Source: Actinernus sp. WN-2022 (lineage: Eukaryota; Cnidaria; Anthozoa; Actiniaria; Actinernidae). From it: a DNA stretch of 64,000 nt. Of this stretch, positions 1 through 12,970 are shown in pieces; within the stretch, counting starts at the first letter, position 1, and each line of letters starts with the position of its first letter. Below the pieces are notes generated by a model. That model saw only the letters and a program-made list of their open reading frames with translations, did no database searches and was not told the origin of the DNA. Where the stretch lies: positions 100,605,321 through 100,669,320 of the forward strand of contig JAOWCC010001634.1 in assembly GCA_030867875.1 (NCBI GenBank), given 5' to 3'. Position numbers and translations under genes: made by a program.

Positions 1-868
1 TGTGGTGTGGCTTATGAGCTTTTTACTTTCTTTGCAAAGCTGGTTCCCGTTTGTCAGACCAAAATTAGGGGTGCAGCTTATATGCAAGGAAATATGGTAT
101 TGTTTGAACACATGAAGTGTTCCAGTAAGCCCCTCCACCACTTCATCTTGACGTCATATAATTAATTTGGCTTTGCAATCATGTGAAGAAATACTCAACG
201 TGTTGACTAAAATGACTTTTTTCTTTACTAACAACTGTGTATATTTTCTATGCATCGATGTTGTTGTGATAAAAAGGCGCCATGGAGAATAATACATTAA
301 TGAGATGACGTCTACCCAGGTTTCGACGCGGTCATGGGTCAGGAAAGGTCACATTTACACTATTTCAAACGAGCGTAGAACAAGTATTCACTTTAAACCA
401 AAACGTTCTTCATAGAAGTACTCAAAATGTTTCTGAGGTTCATGGGCTATCAAAATTGCAAAAGGGTGATAGGCACTTTAAGTTTAAAGACACTTATTCA
501 TTAAGGAGGTGAGAGTTTGTCAGAGTATTAGATAATGTACTAGAGACAAGCTAAAAAAATATGGGAATTTTAGCAACTGTGATTGAATGTCTCTTGTACT
601 GAAGTTAGAAAAAATGTGTGAAGCCAAAACAAATTGGTTTCGGTTTCACTTTCTGTAACAGCTGGCTTTGAGATTTCAAGAGAAATCATAGCAATTAACT
701 AATGTCAGACTTATATAGTTAAAATTTGGGTGGAGAAAGTTGTAGGGTTGGCAGGAGAAATTTAGACTTGGTCTGGTTACTGGAAATAAATATTTGGCCT
801 GACAAAGATTTTATGCAATCCACATTGCATCAGACTGGAAATTCATCCAAACTTTGGTTCTATTTCAG
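1..868. other. Intronic or upstream sequence, no exon recognised
   Basis: I see no coding exon or recognisable repeat before the first LLGL exon at 869. The sequence is AT-rich and presumably belongs to an intron of the LLGL gene, whose 5' exons would lie outside the window. Confidence 0.5.
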
Positions 869-3800
869 GTGTGCATCACTCTCCTTCAGTGTGGGTAGGC
901 ACCAATGCAGGCCATATATTTGTCTACTACCTAACCCTCCCTACGGAAGAAACCAAAGAGGAGGGGATCAAAGCAGAGGTGGGGAAGGAGATCAAACTAA
1001 AACACAAAGCCCCAGTGGTTTCCATTTTTGTAGTGGACAAGGATGGTGTTCCACTTCTTGGAGAGGATGAAGGTGAGAAATTGCAAAACTATTTACAACC
1101 AGTTATCGAACTTCTGAGTTCCATGGAAGGCAATGAGACTATCCTATGCAGTTATATTTTATTTAAAGACTTGTGTCAACTGTTCTGCTTTGCAGCAGTG
1201 TAGCTTTTGTTACATACTTCTGGAAATACTAAATTGTATTGCTGGTTTTAAGCATTTGAGTACAAAGCATAAGGGTTGGCAGGAGTCCATGCAAGAATGT
1301 TGTTTGGCATAGGTTTGACATGTGGAAAGCGTAACTCGTTCAGCTGTTGCCTTTTTTCATTATTGAAATTTTCATGGTTTCCATGTTCAGTGAAAAACAA
1401 AAGGAATCGGTCAGGGAAATCCCAAATTTCAATGAGGCTTTTTTTTCAGGCTTCACATAACGTTATACCATTTCTTTGGGTTGTTTTTATCAATCTTCTG
1501 TCTCTATAATGATTGAATATTTTGAGGGGGAAAATAAAGCATGTGCTGGAGGTCAGTGAGAAGTCAGGGAATTGTTTTCCTGGAAATACATGGGAACCCC
1601 TAAACTTGTACATTCAGATAGTAGCTTTATAGTAAAACCTGGTTTTCATGCCTGGTTCACACGTTGCTGGTATTTGCCGAAGGTATACCTGTCAATTCTC
1701 ATAACCGTTTTCTACATGCAGCAAATCATGGGCCTGCAGTATACGAGAACCAGACTTAACCAGAGATCCATTTGTTATTCTGTGTACAGGTGTAGACATG
1801 AGTGGGCAACATTCCCTTGTCATTTGTTCAGAGGAGCAGTTCAAAGTATTCAGTCTTCCTCATCTTAAGGCCAGACAAAAGGAGAAACTCACTGCCATCG
1901 ATGGCTCCCGTGTCCGTAAGATTGGTGTCATCAATGCTCACAGCAAGAATGATGACAGCAGTATGATGTACCACTGCATAGCATGTCTCAGTAACCAAGG
2001 TGATCTCACAGTGTACACAGTACCACACCTCAAACTCCAGCTGAAGGTGTCGTGCATGAAGAAAGAAGACATGATTGCCATTCAGTCACTGGTTTTCACT
2101 GCCAGTGGGCAGGGATTTTACCTTTGTTCACCATCTGAGATGCAGAGATTCACACTCACTGCTACTGATCTGTAAGTCTGATTTTGTGTCAGTCCGTAAT
2201 GTGAATGCTATTTGTAGTTCCTCTTTGATAATGAGGGGAGGGCAGTTGGGACAACACCTTTGGTCAATAATATCAAAAATCCCCACCCAACTGCCCTACC
2301 TTCCTATGTTTCCTATAAATAACCCCTCCCCAGGGGCAGGCAGCATATGTCAAAATCCTCACCTTTGGGGAAGCCCTGCCTGTCAAACCCTCCCCCCCCC
2401 CCCCCCCAAAAAAAAAGGCTTAACATTGATAGGTGCATTAACACTACAAAAGTTGTTCCATATCTTCATTTGGGAAAGGCACTACTATCAAATTTCTTGT
2501 GTTTATTGTAAGAAAAAGAAAAGCAAACCAATATATGTTTGCCTTTTGCATGTCTGCTTCTCTGGTGTATCACTGTTACATTGGCATTAATTTCATTACA
2601 TATTATATTATTGTTATGTTGCTTTTGATAGACTAAGATCAGAGTGTGTTCTGGAGCTTGCTGAAGGCATGAGACCTCCAGAGGAGGTTGCTATTGAAGT
2701 TACAGAAGCAGCAGAGGCAGAGGCAGAGAAAAGCAAAAGGAAAGACTCTTCTTCTTCATCCTCATCTTCTTCTTCCTCATCTGATGAGGAAAAAGATGAA
2801 GATAAGAAAGCTGAAAAGAAAAAGAAGAAAGCAGAGAAGAAAGCTGCTGCAGCCGCAGCCGAAAGAGTGGAAGTAGAAGAAAAGAAGGAAGAGGTACAGG
2901 TGGAGGAGGAAGAAGTTAAGAAGGAAGAAGCTGAGGAAGAGGAGGCAGCCACAGAGCCTGAGAAGGAAGAACCCGAAGAGACAGCACTTGCTATTCCGAG
3001 TGAGGGTGGATCAGTGACAACTGAGCAGACAGTACAGTCATCAGTGCATGAGACATTCCACCACCAAACCTCGTCATCCGATGAAAAGGGATCCAGAGAA
3101 CAGAATATGGAAGCCTCCGAGCAACAGACCATGGAATCGTCAGAAACATCTAGTTCCATTGTAACGACAAAAAGAACTGTTACAAGCACCCGAATTGTGA
3201 AGCAAACAACGTCTACGAGTCACCACCTCATTATGGAGGAGGGAGGAACATTTGAAGCTATTGAGGGTGTCCAGAATGGAGAGACAGAAGAGAAGGTAGG
3301 CATAACTAAACCTGCTTTCCAACTAAAGATCAAGAGTTTCAAAAGTAATTACAAATAATCGAATGAACACACACACACCCAGAGCAGGCAGTCTCAGAGT
3401 TTTGTTTAGATTTAGAATGTCGACCTACAGCAGGCATGCCATTTTCAGCATGAAGTTAGCAAATTGAGAGGAAAAAGGAACGTTGTGAGTCGGACATCTT
3501 TTAATGTCATTCTGTAAGATTTTGCCACGCATGAAGTGTTTTGATTCTAATAGTTGCATTCATAGTTTCATTTCAAATTGTCAATTTCAAATCGTCAATT
3601 GAATCTCCAAATCCATGTGAAGGATTTGAAAAGGCTTTTGTAATAGCATATGTTACAGTGCATCTACGAATAGCATTTTCAGCAGTATTGACCCAAATGC
3701 CTCACTTCTGTGTTGTGAAGCTCTATTTCTAAATAAGTTGTGTTTGTTTTAGAGGGTGTTGGTGTTGATGCAACTATAATATCTCCTATTGTCTATGTTA

Positions 3801-6800
3801 CTGGTCGCCTGACATCACATAGCTGAAAGAGTCTGCCATTGTGGGCTTTCTATTTCGTTGGTGCTGCCATCTTGATGTCATGATATATTATCACACTGTT
3901 GCCCTTATTGTTATACAACAAGAGTTTTTGTGACAATAGGGATAACGATGTGGTATAAATAGATGCAAGTGCCTTCAGGTTATGTTGGTTCCTAAATTAT
4001 ATTAAAAAAAAAAATTCCTTCCAATACTGGTAAATGAATTTTATTAAACTCTGAAACATTGCTTATCATGACTGAACATGTACAAAGTGCACACTTTTTG
4101 CTGCTGTCTAATTTGACACCTTTGGTCATTAAATTTTGTTACTGAACCATTGACTTGTTACAAATCCATCCATTTAGAGTTATGTTTGGAACTGGTGTAT
4201 TTATTCTGATAATGTGGTTTCTTTCTAATAGGTTGTGAATGATGTTGACCAAATTGTAGATGAGGTATGATTCCATTAATTTGTCTCTGTATTTAATTTC
4301 ACATTAATTTTGAAATATGCCTACAAATTGCCATGTGACATGTTCCAATATCATTAGTCCATGCTAAAGCACTTCATGTTCGAAGGGCATGCTGCTGGGT
4401 AAACATGGTATTTGTATAAGAATCTGATGTCCAAAATTCCCTTTTCTGTAACATGAACACCCCAGAACTCAAAATATATATAACAAAAGATTATGTTGAT
4501 AACTGTAACTATCCAAAAGACCTTTCCCCACATGACAGCCATCTTGGAATAAACGGTTAAACATGTGTGAGACCGAGACTGGGTAAGCATTAACAATAGG
4601 TTTATTCCAAGATGACCGCCATGTGAGAAAGGTCTATAAACCATTCCAGCTCAAGCTGAATTGCTCATACTTGTTGTTAAAAAAACTGGAGTCAAATTAC
4701 AAGCAAACATGTAGGAAAGGTTACACTGGGCTGCAGGGCACAAGATGTCTAATGCCCTCAAATTTAATCAGCAAATCCTTTACCACACAGTTTTGGATGC
4801 TACATGTTTCAGAAATAGAATTTTGGGCAAAATATGACATCAGGTTCTCAAACATACTATTTCCTGCCATGTTTGTCTTCATTACCCAGTATGCCCCTTC
4901 AAGCCTGGAGTGGTCTATTAGATTGCCGATTGTCTGCTGTCAATCGGGTAATGTGAGAGCTGTGTATGGATGAAAGAAATTATCACAATTGAAGGGTTGA
5001 GCATGAAAATGGCCTGTGACTTTTTAGTCTTTTTTTTTTTTTCGGGGCAATCCGGCAAGCAAATGCGAAGCAAGCAAGCTAGAACTGAGCATGAGGGAAA
5101 ACTCTTCACATTTGATGACCTCGTTGCACATGCGCCAATAAGCACTGTCTGCTGGCCAACAGCTATTTGCAAAGCGATCTCAAAATAACCACCATGGGGG
5201 TAAATTCGTCACACAAGATGACCACATTAAGCATGCAATTATGAGAACAATATGCTGGCCAATCTCCCAGTTAACTATCATTATTAAATCTCATTTAAAC
5301 AATGAAGTACTGGTTCAGCTAAGATATTTACAGAGCTATTTCATTTGAACTAATTCTGAATATATACACATAAAAGAAGAAAATGCAAGGGGTTGGTGCT
5401 AAATCATAGGCATACCATGGGAGCAAGCATGTAGTTTTTAATAATACAATAGCTTACCCCAATATAAAAATACCCTAACCATTGGTGAACGGCTTCTCAC
5501 TCACCTCGAGCTAGGGTTCACAGGTAAATGACTACATGTAGTTCTCACTCGCCTAGCGCTATGGTTCACAGGAAGAAGAGGTAAACATTAGTTTTTCCCT
5601 ATTCCCCATGATACACCCATGATTTAGCACCATCCAATGCAAGGGCCCTAAATGCCACTTATATATTTTAAAATTAATAATTCAATAACCTATTTGTGGT
5701 GTCGAAATATGCCCTGATATTCCGTCTGCAGATATCTGTTCCAAGAAGAGAACAGTACCTGAGAGCAAAGCTTGAGAAACTGAGCTTTGAGGATTAGATA
5801 ATGCCGAAGACAAATATCGGGGCATATTTCAATGCCACAATTTAGGTTATTGTTATCATCCTTCAAATATTCTTTGGCATATGCTTACACACTCACAGGT
5901 GGTGTATTTGCTGATATTTTCCACTCGCAGAGAGAAAATATTGGGTCACATGACTCGTTCAACCAATCACGTGTCAGAAAATATTTGATGGGTTATAATC
6001 CTTGATAGTATATTGTGGGCCGTTATTTTGTATGTATCCCGACATTTTCTATATTGGCATGTATTTGTTGCTTACAGTAGTTGTACCCGTTATTTGTGTT
6101 CCAACAGCTTTCTTATCATTTTAGTGATTGTGTTGTTTGTGATCATTGCTTTTAGGTTGAGCAGGCTGGCAGTTGAGATACAGGCCATTCGTAGCACTCA
6201 TTTAGACCAGGTTAATGCTGTTTTGTTCATTTTGTGTTGTGTTTGTAGTTTTGCAATTATTTACTGTTGCTGCCTAAAACTCTAAATCCAAAACCTAACA
6301 TGCTAAATGGATCTAACCTGATATCTAAAAGCAGTGAGTTATAAATTTTGCTGTCAGTCCGACATATCCACCTTTTGACTAATGGTCATAGAAGTAGTTC
6401 GCAAGATACTAGAGAGCTTAAGCAACCACAACGGCAACGTCTAGGATGACAGCATAAAACAATAGCCTTAATTACAAAATACAATCATTGCACGTGGAAA
6501 TGCACGCAGTCGTCTACATTTCAACCGTTGTCTGGAAAAACAATGAACCCCATATTTTACGTTTACAAGAGAACGCCAACGTATAAAGTAAATCACTCCG
6601 TTTTTCTTTTGGCGTGAACAGAACTCTATGCATGTGCTATTTTTCGAAGATATGAATGCAAAAACTAATTAAAGGCGAACGAAGGAAATAGTAAACATCA
6701 TATTTCGGTAGAAAACATTTTTCTAGGTCCCGTCCTCGCTGCCGTTGCCGTCATAGATGCTTAAGCTCTCTACTGTTATTCTACACATTTGTCAAAATTT

Positions 6801-9800
6801 AACCAACATAAGTTGAAATAAATATTTCATGTAATTAGAAACAAAAGTAAATGATAATATGGTAAACTATTCAAGCAAATCACTGTTTTGTTAAATTATA
6901 GAAATAACCCATTGATAAAAGGATCTGGATACATTAAAGCTAAATCTCATGTTGGTTGAATAACTGTTTTAAAATTTTGACTTACGGTCCAAGCAGGTTT
7001 ACTTATTTTTTTTGGAACTAGGATTAAATCATGACCTTTAACGTGTGTTACTTAATACCAATTAACTTGTCAATATAGGAAAGGATGGAGGGTAGGTGCT
7101 ATTTGCAATGCAAGTACTAGCAACAGGCAAGCAATGCGCAATTAAGGAGGGAACCATGGCAACCAAGCCACAGGTCAACCCTCGGCACCTGTCACAGTGG
7201 AAAATAAGATACTCACCTAGGTCTTAGACCTACCATAGTAGGGACAGGTGGGTGGGGCAATCCGGCAAGCAAATGCGAAGCAAGCAAGCTAGAACTGAGC
7301 ATGAGGGCAAACTCTTCACATTTGATGACCTCGTTGCACATGCGACAATAAGCACTGTCCGCTGGCCAATAGCTATTTGCAAAGCGATCCCAAAATAACC
7401 ACCATGGGGGCAAATTGGTCACACAAGATGACCATTAAGCATGCAATTATGAGAACAATATGCTGGCTAATCTCCCTATTAAATCTCATTTAAACAATGA
7501 AGTACTGGTTCAGCTAAGATACTTACAGAGCTATTTCATTTGAACTAATTCTGAATATATACACATAAAAGAAGAAAATGCAAGCAGAGGGAGCTGTGTA
7601 GTTTTGTCATTCACATGTAATGAGAACCTGTAGATCAATTTGATTAAACAATAAGCTCAAGAAAAGTACAGCAGATTCAGGTTAACCATTTAATGTTGTC
7701 TGATTGTGTTAACTTTTTCAGACAAAATTTGACATGTTTCTAACCAAAATCTAGATGTTCTCGGTTTCCTGTGCTTTGTGTTTCTTTCATTTAATCTGTC
7801 TAATCACAATTCAAGTAGGTAGAAAACTATTGCAGCAAAATAATTTCATAGTTTAATGGCAAGGTAGTAAAATATTGAGTGTTGTACTTCAAATCATGTT
7901 TGTCTTACTCGCATGACCACCAGAACGTACAAAGCCACAGAAAAATTGGTTAGCAACATGTCAATTTCCACATAGCAACATCACCAATCGACCATTGCAA
8001 ACAGTTAAAAAATGTTGTGAAAACATGACTATCTGCAAATGGCAATTAATCAACTATTGTATTGTAGGCAATGAAATTAATAATATTTTGTGGAAATTAA
8101 TCTGCTATTACTGTAATTTAATAATGCAGAAACTAGTCTGTATTGTCGTGTACAAAGTTTTTACTTCCTAGATTAAAGGCAAGGAATATAATTTCATCGG
8201 GTGATACTCTTAAATTCAAAAGGAAATCATAAAATTTTGAAATTTATGGTTTAATTACGAAGAATGTTGTATGTGGGGAAGTTCTAAAATTTGCGATTGA
8301 AAGATCTTTATTTCTTTTAAATATATCTAGTATTAAGCAAATATATATTTTTAGGGGCAGCCTTCACCTCCTCGGAACCTGGAATAGTACTCTGAAACAA
8401 TACAAACCCTAAAACAATGGAATTCTCTGTCAGTGCAATCCAAATAGGGTCCAATAAAATGCAAGGTTTCGAGAGGTGAAGGCCTCCTGATTTTTTTATA
8501 CTCTATAAAAGTAAATATGTTAAGTCGTCAAGGCTTAGTTGATTGTACAGTGAGCAACATTCCTAAGATCTCGTAGTATATTACTTTTGTATTGAACATA
8601 AACACCATTTGCCAATGTAAAAAAACAACTAAATTACATTGATACCTTACTGTGAGACTACTGAAACCAGCTCACTTACCTAAACACACTGCAAAACGAA
8701 AATAAACCATTTCAAAGTATAAATCCTAGCATATACTTACAATTTTCTTCATTCAAAACACACTTCCAAACTAGTCTACCATTTACCGGATCAAAGCTCA
8801 AGCAAGTCTAAATGCTATTGTCTTGTACTCAACACTGATTGGCTCAAATAACCAAAAGTTGAAATGCTATTGTCTTGTACTTGACACTAATTGGCTCAAA
8901 TAACCAAAAGTTGAAATGCTATTGTCTTGTACTCAACACTGATTGGCTCAAGTAACCAAAAGTTGAAATGCTATTGTCTTGTACTCAACACTGATTGGCT
9001 CAAGTAACCAAAAGTTGAAATGCTATTGTCTTGTACTCAACACTGATTGGCTCAAGTAACCGTAAGTTGGAATGCTTTGTTTTCGTTCTGCAATGTGATT
9101 GGTTCTCATTGTCAAAGTGGCCCTAGTTTTAGTAGTCTCGCTGTAAATAATTGTTCATTGGTATAAAGTTGTGTGCGCTTGGGAGCCGATCAAATCTCAT
9201 GTTAGGATGTTCGATGAAATATAATAATAATAATGGACAAGCCAGCTGATTTGTCCTCAATTTATAAAAAAATAAATTACCACAGCTTAATTGTTTTTCT
9301 TCTAACTATTCTCTGGATACAAGCCTAACTTTGGGCTACTAAATTTAACACTAACATAAACACCCTAAACATGTCAATTCAACATTATTTTCCATATTGT
9401 TTTGTGTGAACAATTTTGTTTTATATTAAGGCAGTACTTGTAGAAAGTCTGATACAATACCATTCTTCTCAGACCTTAATTACTTTGTCTAGTTGCAAAT
9501 GCGGTCAAATTATTTGTTGTCGAAGTATTCTGATTTTGGAGCACCTCATTTCCATGGCTCGGGCATGAAGACTCCTGAAATGGGCCTTATACAGCTAGAG
9601 CTCTGGGTGTATATTTGACGAAAGGATACAAAACAGTCCTCCAGCCATACATTCTCTACAGGAATCCAAATAGCTTATATTCTCAATGACACATTCTTAC
9701 CAATAAGCTAAAAGGCCTTGGGAACGCAAATTGGAAAAACTAGTTGTTACAGTTAGTTCTAAAAGGAAAACAATGGAAAATAATTTGTGAAACGATTACT

Positions 9801-10154
9801 AATAATGCTATAATGCTGAAATGTCCCCCAATGTTGTCTTTGTGAGTCCTTGGAACTCAATTCTGAGAACACTGCAAAGGAATACTGTGGGGTAGAGACT
9901 CTTTGTGAAACACCTCCTCCTTCATATGGAGCCATGTTGGGTAAGAAAATACACCTTACCTGGAATGCCACAAAAAATCCCCCCCCCCCCCCATCTTGTC
10001 ACTGACCTTTGGTCATTCTTCCTGTCAACAGATGGGTGGACTTGATGAAGACAATGTCAAGAAACCGAAAGGCAAAGGATTCAAGAGTCCAGGCAAACTA
10101 AATACCAGACGGTCCGCGGAAGTGCAGCCAGCCCTCAAAGTCGACGAAGCTTGA
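869..10154 (+). CDS. LLGL: Lethal(2) giant larvae homologue, C-terminal exons (5' part outside window)
   Basis: WD40/beta-propeller polarity scaffold. In the family it acts at the basolateral cortex with Scribble and Dlg, opposes aPKC-Par6, and binds syntaxins. Exons seen, all with AG/GT borders: 869-1072, 1790-2171, 2632-3295, 4232-4264, 6156-6210 and 10032-10154 (stop 10152-10154). The 1790-2171 exon encodes family-typical blocks such as SEEQFKVFSLP and SPSEMQRFTL. The 2632-3295 exon is very unlike its neighbours: a Ser run, then Lys/Glu/Ala-rich charged low complexity, then a Ser/Thr-rich stretch. The last exon encodes a basic 40-aa tail rich in Lys and Gly. Phases agree between the first four exons and between the last two. 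However, the exon at 6156 needs a preceding phase that the 33-nt exon at 4232 does not give, so one exon was missed or one is alternative. Tomosyn is less likely because the propeller blocks match LLGL better. Confidence 0.8.
2671..3290 (+). other. Low-complexity acidic/basic region inside the LLGL exon
   Basis: This stretch encodes a run of about 12 serines, then alternating Lys- and Glu-rich segments with an Ala run, then a Ser/Thr/Gln-rich part with Ser-Ser-Asp-Glu type sites. The composition suggests a disordered, highly charged linker with many potential casein-kinase-like sites. It is compositionally biased DNA (purine-rich on the + strand), which also creates a long serine-rich open frame on the opposite strand. 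Confidence 0.7.
4516..4635. repeat. Hairpin miniature element in LLGL intron
   Basis: A roughly 120-bp imperfect palindrome. The left arm begins GACCTTTCCCCACATGACAG and the right arm ends with the near reverse complement (CATGTGAGAAAGGTC); both arms contain the CCAAGAT/ATCTTGG core. No coding capacity. Probably a MITE or its relic. Confidence 0.6.
5042..5389 (+). repeat. Direct repeat copy 1 (pairs with 7255-7583)
   Basis: About 350 bp starting GGGGCAATCCGGCAAGC is repeated at 7255-7583 with few differences; copy 1 has a short extra AGTTAACTATCATT-like stretch. Both copies lie in LLGL introns. They are either two insertions of one unrecognised repeat family or a local duplication. No element ends are obvious. 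Confidence 0.75.
6412..6772. mobile_element. Miniature inverted-repeat element
   Basis: The inverted ends carry AGAGAGCTTAAGCA on the left and TGCTTAAGCTCTCT on the right, followed inwards by similar CAACGGCAACG / CCGTTGCCGT blocks. About 360 bp, no open frame of note, inside an LLGL intron. No convincing target duplication. Confidence 0.55.
7255..7583 (+). repeat. Direct repeat copy 2 (pairs with 5042-5389)
   Basis: Second copy of the 5.04-kb repeat, collinear and highly similar, ending in the same run of ATACACATAAAAGAAG-type sequence. Preceded by unrelated sequence on the left. Confidence 0.75.
8811..9075 (+). repeat. 52-bp tandem repeat, five copies
   Basis: Units begin AATGCTATTGTCTTGTACTC at 8811, 8863, 8915, 8967 and 9019, with exact 52-bp spacing and only scattered substitutions; a decayed further start is at 9071. 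Each unit contains a CTGATTGGCTCAA block. It lies in the last LLGL intron. Confidence 0.9.
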
Positions 10155-10576
10155 CTTTATCGTGTACCAAAACCACTCTTGACTTCAGACTCCACGATTT
10201 CTTACTAACAAGGGTGGGATGGGGAGTTTAAATTGTTCAATCAAGTGTCACCTGGGGGTGGTGGTGGTAGTAGAACGCTTGATGAATGATCCCATTATTT
10301 GCATAATTCGCCATAGTGGTAACAGTGCCAAAATAATAGAGCTACCAACATTCTGTGTTTGTTAATTTTTTCGAAGGCTTCTCTTCAGTTGGTAAATATT
10401 AGCTGTCGCAGTTTAAGTCGTCTGGTCTCGAATCCCCCTGTGCGTCATTATCTTTTCTATTCCTTTCTCCGCCCCCCTTGTGTTAGCCAAGATATCGTAG
10501 GGTCCGAAATCGATACCATTATCAGATACTTAGTAGGGTAAACTTAGAACTCCAGAGAACAAACGCACTGGCGAAC
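10155..10576. other. LLGL 3' UTR and flank
   Basis: Non-coding sequence after the LLGL stop. Apart from short low-complexity GGTGGTGGTGGT-like sequence near 10256, nothing recognised. Confidence 0.5.
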
Positions 10577-10755
10577 AATGTTTCTTTACTACTGTGTTAA
10601 CAGTATCAGTAAGAGAGCTTGTAGATCGGCAGTAGTTAAGGATTTTCTTAATTTGTTTTCCTTCCCTAGTAAACAATTTGTTTCTTTACTACTGTGTTAA
10701 CAGTATCAGTAAGAGAGCTTGTAGTTAAGGATTTTCTTAATTTGTTTTCCTTTAC
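10577..10755 (+). repeat. 100-bp tandem duplication
   Basis: TTTCTTTACTACTGTG starts at 10581 and again at 10681. The two copies are near-identical apart from an 8-bp ATCGGCAG-like insertion in copy 1. Confidence 0.85.
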
Positions 10756-10978
10756 TTGCGAATACTTCGCCATTGCCTTGTGCGCGTAGATTCTTAATTA
10801 ATTGCACAGAAGGACTCAAATACGAAGTATTACTAATATTATTATTATTATAATGATTTTCATCTTGTTAATTTTGTCATGGGTAGCGTCGTTTCCGGGA
10901 AACGAAACGGGGCATGCGTGCACAAACGTACGAACATAACATACCATGCTTATGCACATGTCTAGAAAACATCAGCAT

Positions 10979-11083
10979 AAGCAACAGACGCAGTAATCAT
11001 TGATCATTAGCAACGCTTGTTCTACTCAGGTGTGATAAGAACAAGAGCCGCTAATGATCAATACATTACTGCGTATGTTGCTT
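10979..11083. repeat. Hairpin element with GCAACA ends
   Basis: Inverted arms of about 30 bp (left GCAACAGACGCAGTAATCAT; right ends ATTACTGCGTATGTTGC) around a short loop. Probably a small MITE. A second hairpin, CGTACCTRGAC... to its complement, follows at about 11232-11313. Confidence 0.6.
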
Positions 11084-11231
11084 GTACTTTTGACACCAAA
11101 ACAAGTCTTTACGAAGAACAGACTCGCTAATACACCAACTGGACGCCACAATACATACTATAACATCTAACATACGCGAACAAAGTCACACAAACGCAAA
11201 CCTCTCGCCGCTTCCTACTAACAACCAATGT

Positions 11232-11313
11232 CGTACCTAGACGCTATGTTTCTTACTACGCATGCTCTAGTATTTCCATCGTGCATGCGCAGTAAGAAAT
11301 TGTCCAGGTACGA
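11232..11313. repeat. Short hairpin
   Basis: CGTACCTAGAC at the left is matched by GTCCAGGTACG at the right, with TTTCTTACTACGCATGC paired to GCATGCGCAGTAAGAAA inside. About 80 bp, non-coding. Confidence 0.6.
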
Positions 11314-11907
11314 GATTACACAATAACAAACTCCCGTAATCTTACGGTTAAGCAGTGAGACTCCGCAGAAACGGCGCTTCCCTTATTACCAATGTTATTT
11401 TTAGTTTAAACGACATCGCATTTTTACTAGTTTTAACTAATTTTAACTGAAGCATAGCTTAACACGGCGGGTGTTTAGGACACTGTGAGAGTGCCCAATA
11501 CAGGCACTCGTTAATCACAGATTTTAATAATATACGTTTATCTGGACGTTTGATTTTAAGCGTCGTGGAATAAATTCATTTTTTCCCGAGTGAATATGCT
11601 AATAAAAGAACGTAGATTTCAGAACGCTGAGTTGGTTGCATTTACTTGCCACTCGTTCGCACCTAGCGACAACCTGAGTAAATCAGACTCCTCCACTTTC
11701 AAGTGGAGAAAGGCGTCTAATTTCCTCAGTACCTGTAGGGCTACCAACACACTTACTAATTCACGACTTTCATAATGGCCGCCACCTAATTTGCATAATT
11801 TGGAATATAAATCTGTAGGGGGAAACCAATGCTACCACATGAAAGATTACATTATAACTTGTAATTGAGTTTTGGAGCAATGTGGAAAATTGCTGTTGAG
11901 CTATAAG
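11314..11907. other. No gene recognised
   Basis: AT-rich sequence with only short unsupported open frames. A possible weak coding-like stretch at 11590-11775 has no recognisable domain and is not called. Confidence 0.4.
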
Positions 11908-12478
11908 AATTTGTAATGCAGAAAAATATGAAAGCGAGGCTAGTAAGGCCTTTGTTTTTCTCATATAAATCTCTCTAATTTCAACTTCATTGCTTTATAA
12001 GCTACAGCACTCTACTTTCACAAGTTCACTAATGTCGACATGCTCTTTCACATGGCAATGTTTATATATTTTTATACATGTGGATAAACTACCGAAACAG
12101 GAAATCACATGTGCAAATTAGGAGGCGGCTATTATGTATGCGAGGCCAAGAGGCTCCAACCCTGACCCAAAATCCCGAGCTCTAAAACCCTGATTGCCCC
12201 AATTTGTAATGCAGAAAAATATGAAAGCGAGGCTAGTAAGGCCTTTGTTTTTCTCAAATAAATCTCTCCAATTTCAACTTCATTGCTTTATAAGCTACAG
12301 CACTCTACTTTCACAAGTTCACTAATGTCGACATGCTCTTTCACATGGCAATGTTTATATTTTTTTATACATGTGGATAAACTACCGAAACAGGAAATCA
12401 CATGTGCAAATTAGGAGGCGGCTATTATGTATGCGAGGCCCTGACCCAAAATCCCGAGCTCTAAAACCCTGATTGCCC
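11908..12478 (+). repeat. 293-bp tandem duplication
   Basis: AATTTGTAATGCAGAAAAAT occurs at 11908 and 12201 and the following sequence runs in parallel to about 12200 and 12478. Copy 2 lacks about 13 bp near GAGGCC. The high identity implies a recent local duplication. Confidence 0.9.
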
Positions 12479-12878
12479 CTTTTTGGGGAAAAAAACAGTG
12501 ATTGACCCTTTAAATAAAAACAAATAGGCCCTGTGAAATAAATTGTTCGCCTGAAAAGGAATCTATACCGAGAACGGAGGCCATAAGGAGGGATGTATAT
12601 GGCTTATTGCCGACGTTCTCGGTATAAAGTGTCTTATTTCATACTTGACGAGATTTTCGCAAAATTTTGATTGATGTAGCTCTTTTAGGTAGATTTTGGG
12701 CGAGTACCAAGATGGAGAAAAGGTTTTAAATCTTTATAGGGATATTTAGTAAGTTTGGCTGAAGCCAAGGTGAATGAATTCCTTGGAGAAAATAACAAAA
12801 CAAATTCCTTAATGCAAGCGCAATTCAGTGTATAAGCTAGAAACGGCAAAATATCGTTGAATTGTATTGAATTGCTCG

Positions 12879-12970
12879 TTATAAATGCAAGGGATGTATG
12901 AGAAAAGTTCCCGAAATGTATCTGGATACATCCTGGGAACTTTTCTCATACATCCCTTGCATTTATAATA
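12879..12970. repeat. Near-perfect long hairpin
   Basis: Arms of about 38 bp: the left contains TTATAAATGCAAGGGATGTA and the right its reverse complement, with a roughly 15-bp loop. This would form a very stable stem if transcribed or extruded. A weaker hairpin based on ATACCGAGAACG/CGTTCTCGGTAT lies at 12566-12632, so both may be parts of one degraded element. Confidence 0.8.

Noticed and set aside
2614..3189. 191-codon serine-rich frame on the - strand
   Set aside because: It is the antisense shadow of the charged LLGL exon; composition follows from the purine-rich sense strand.
4970..5188. Additional LLGL exon
   Set aside because: The sequence belongs to the direct repeat also found at 7255-7583 and has no supporting splice phase.
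8811..9075. CRISPR array
   Set aside because: 52-bp units are directly adjacent without unique spacers and the DNA is eukaryotic; it is a simple tandem repeat.
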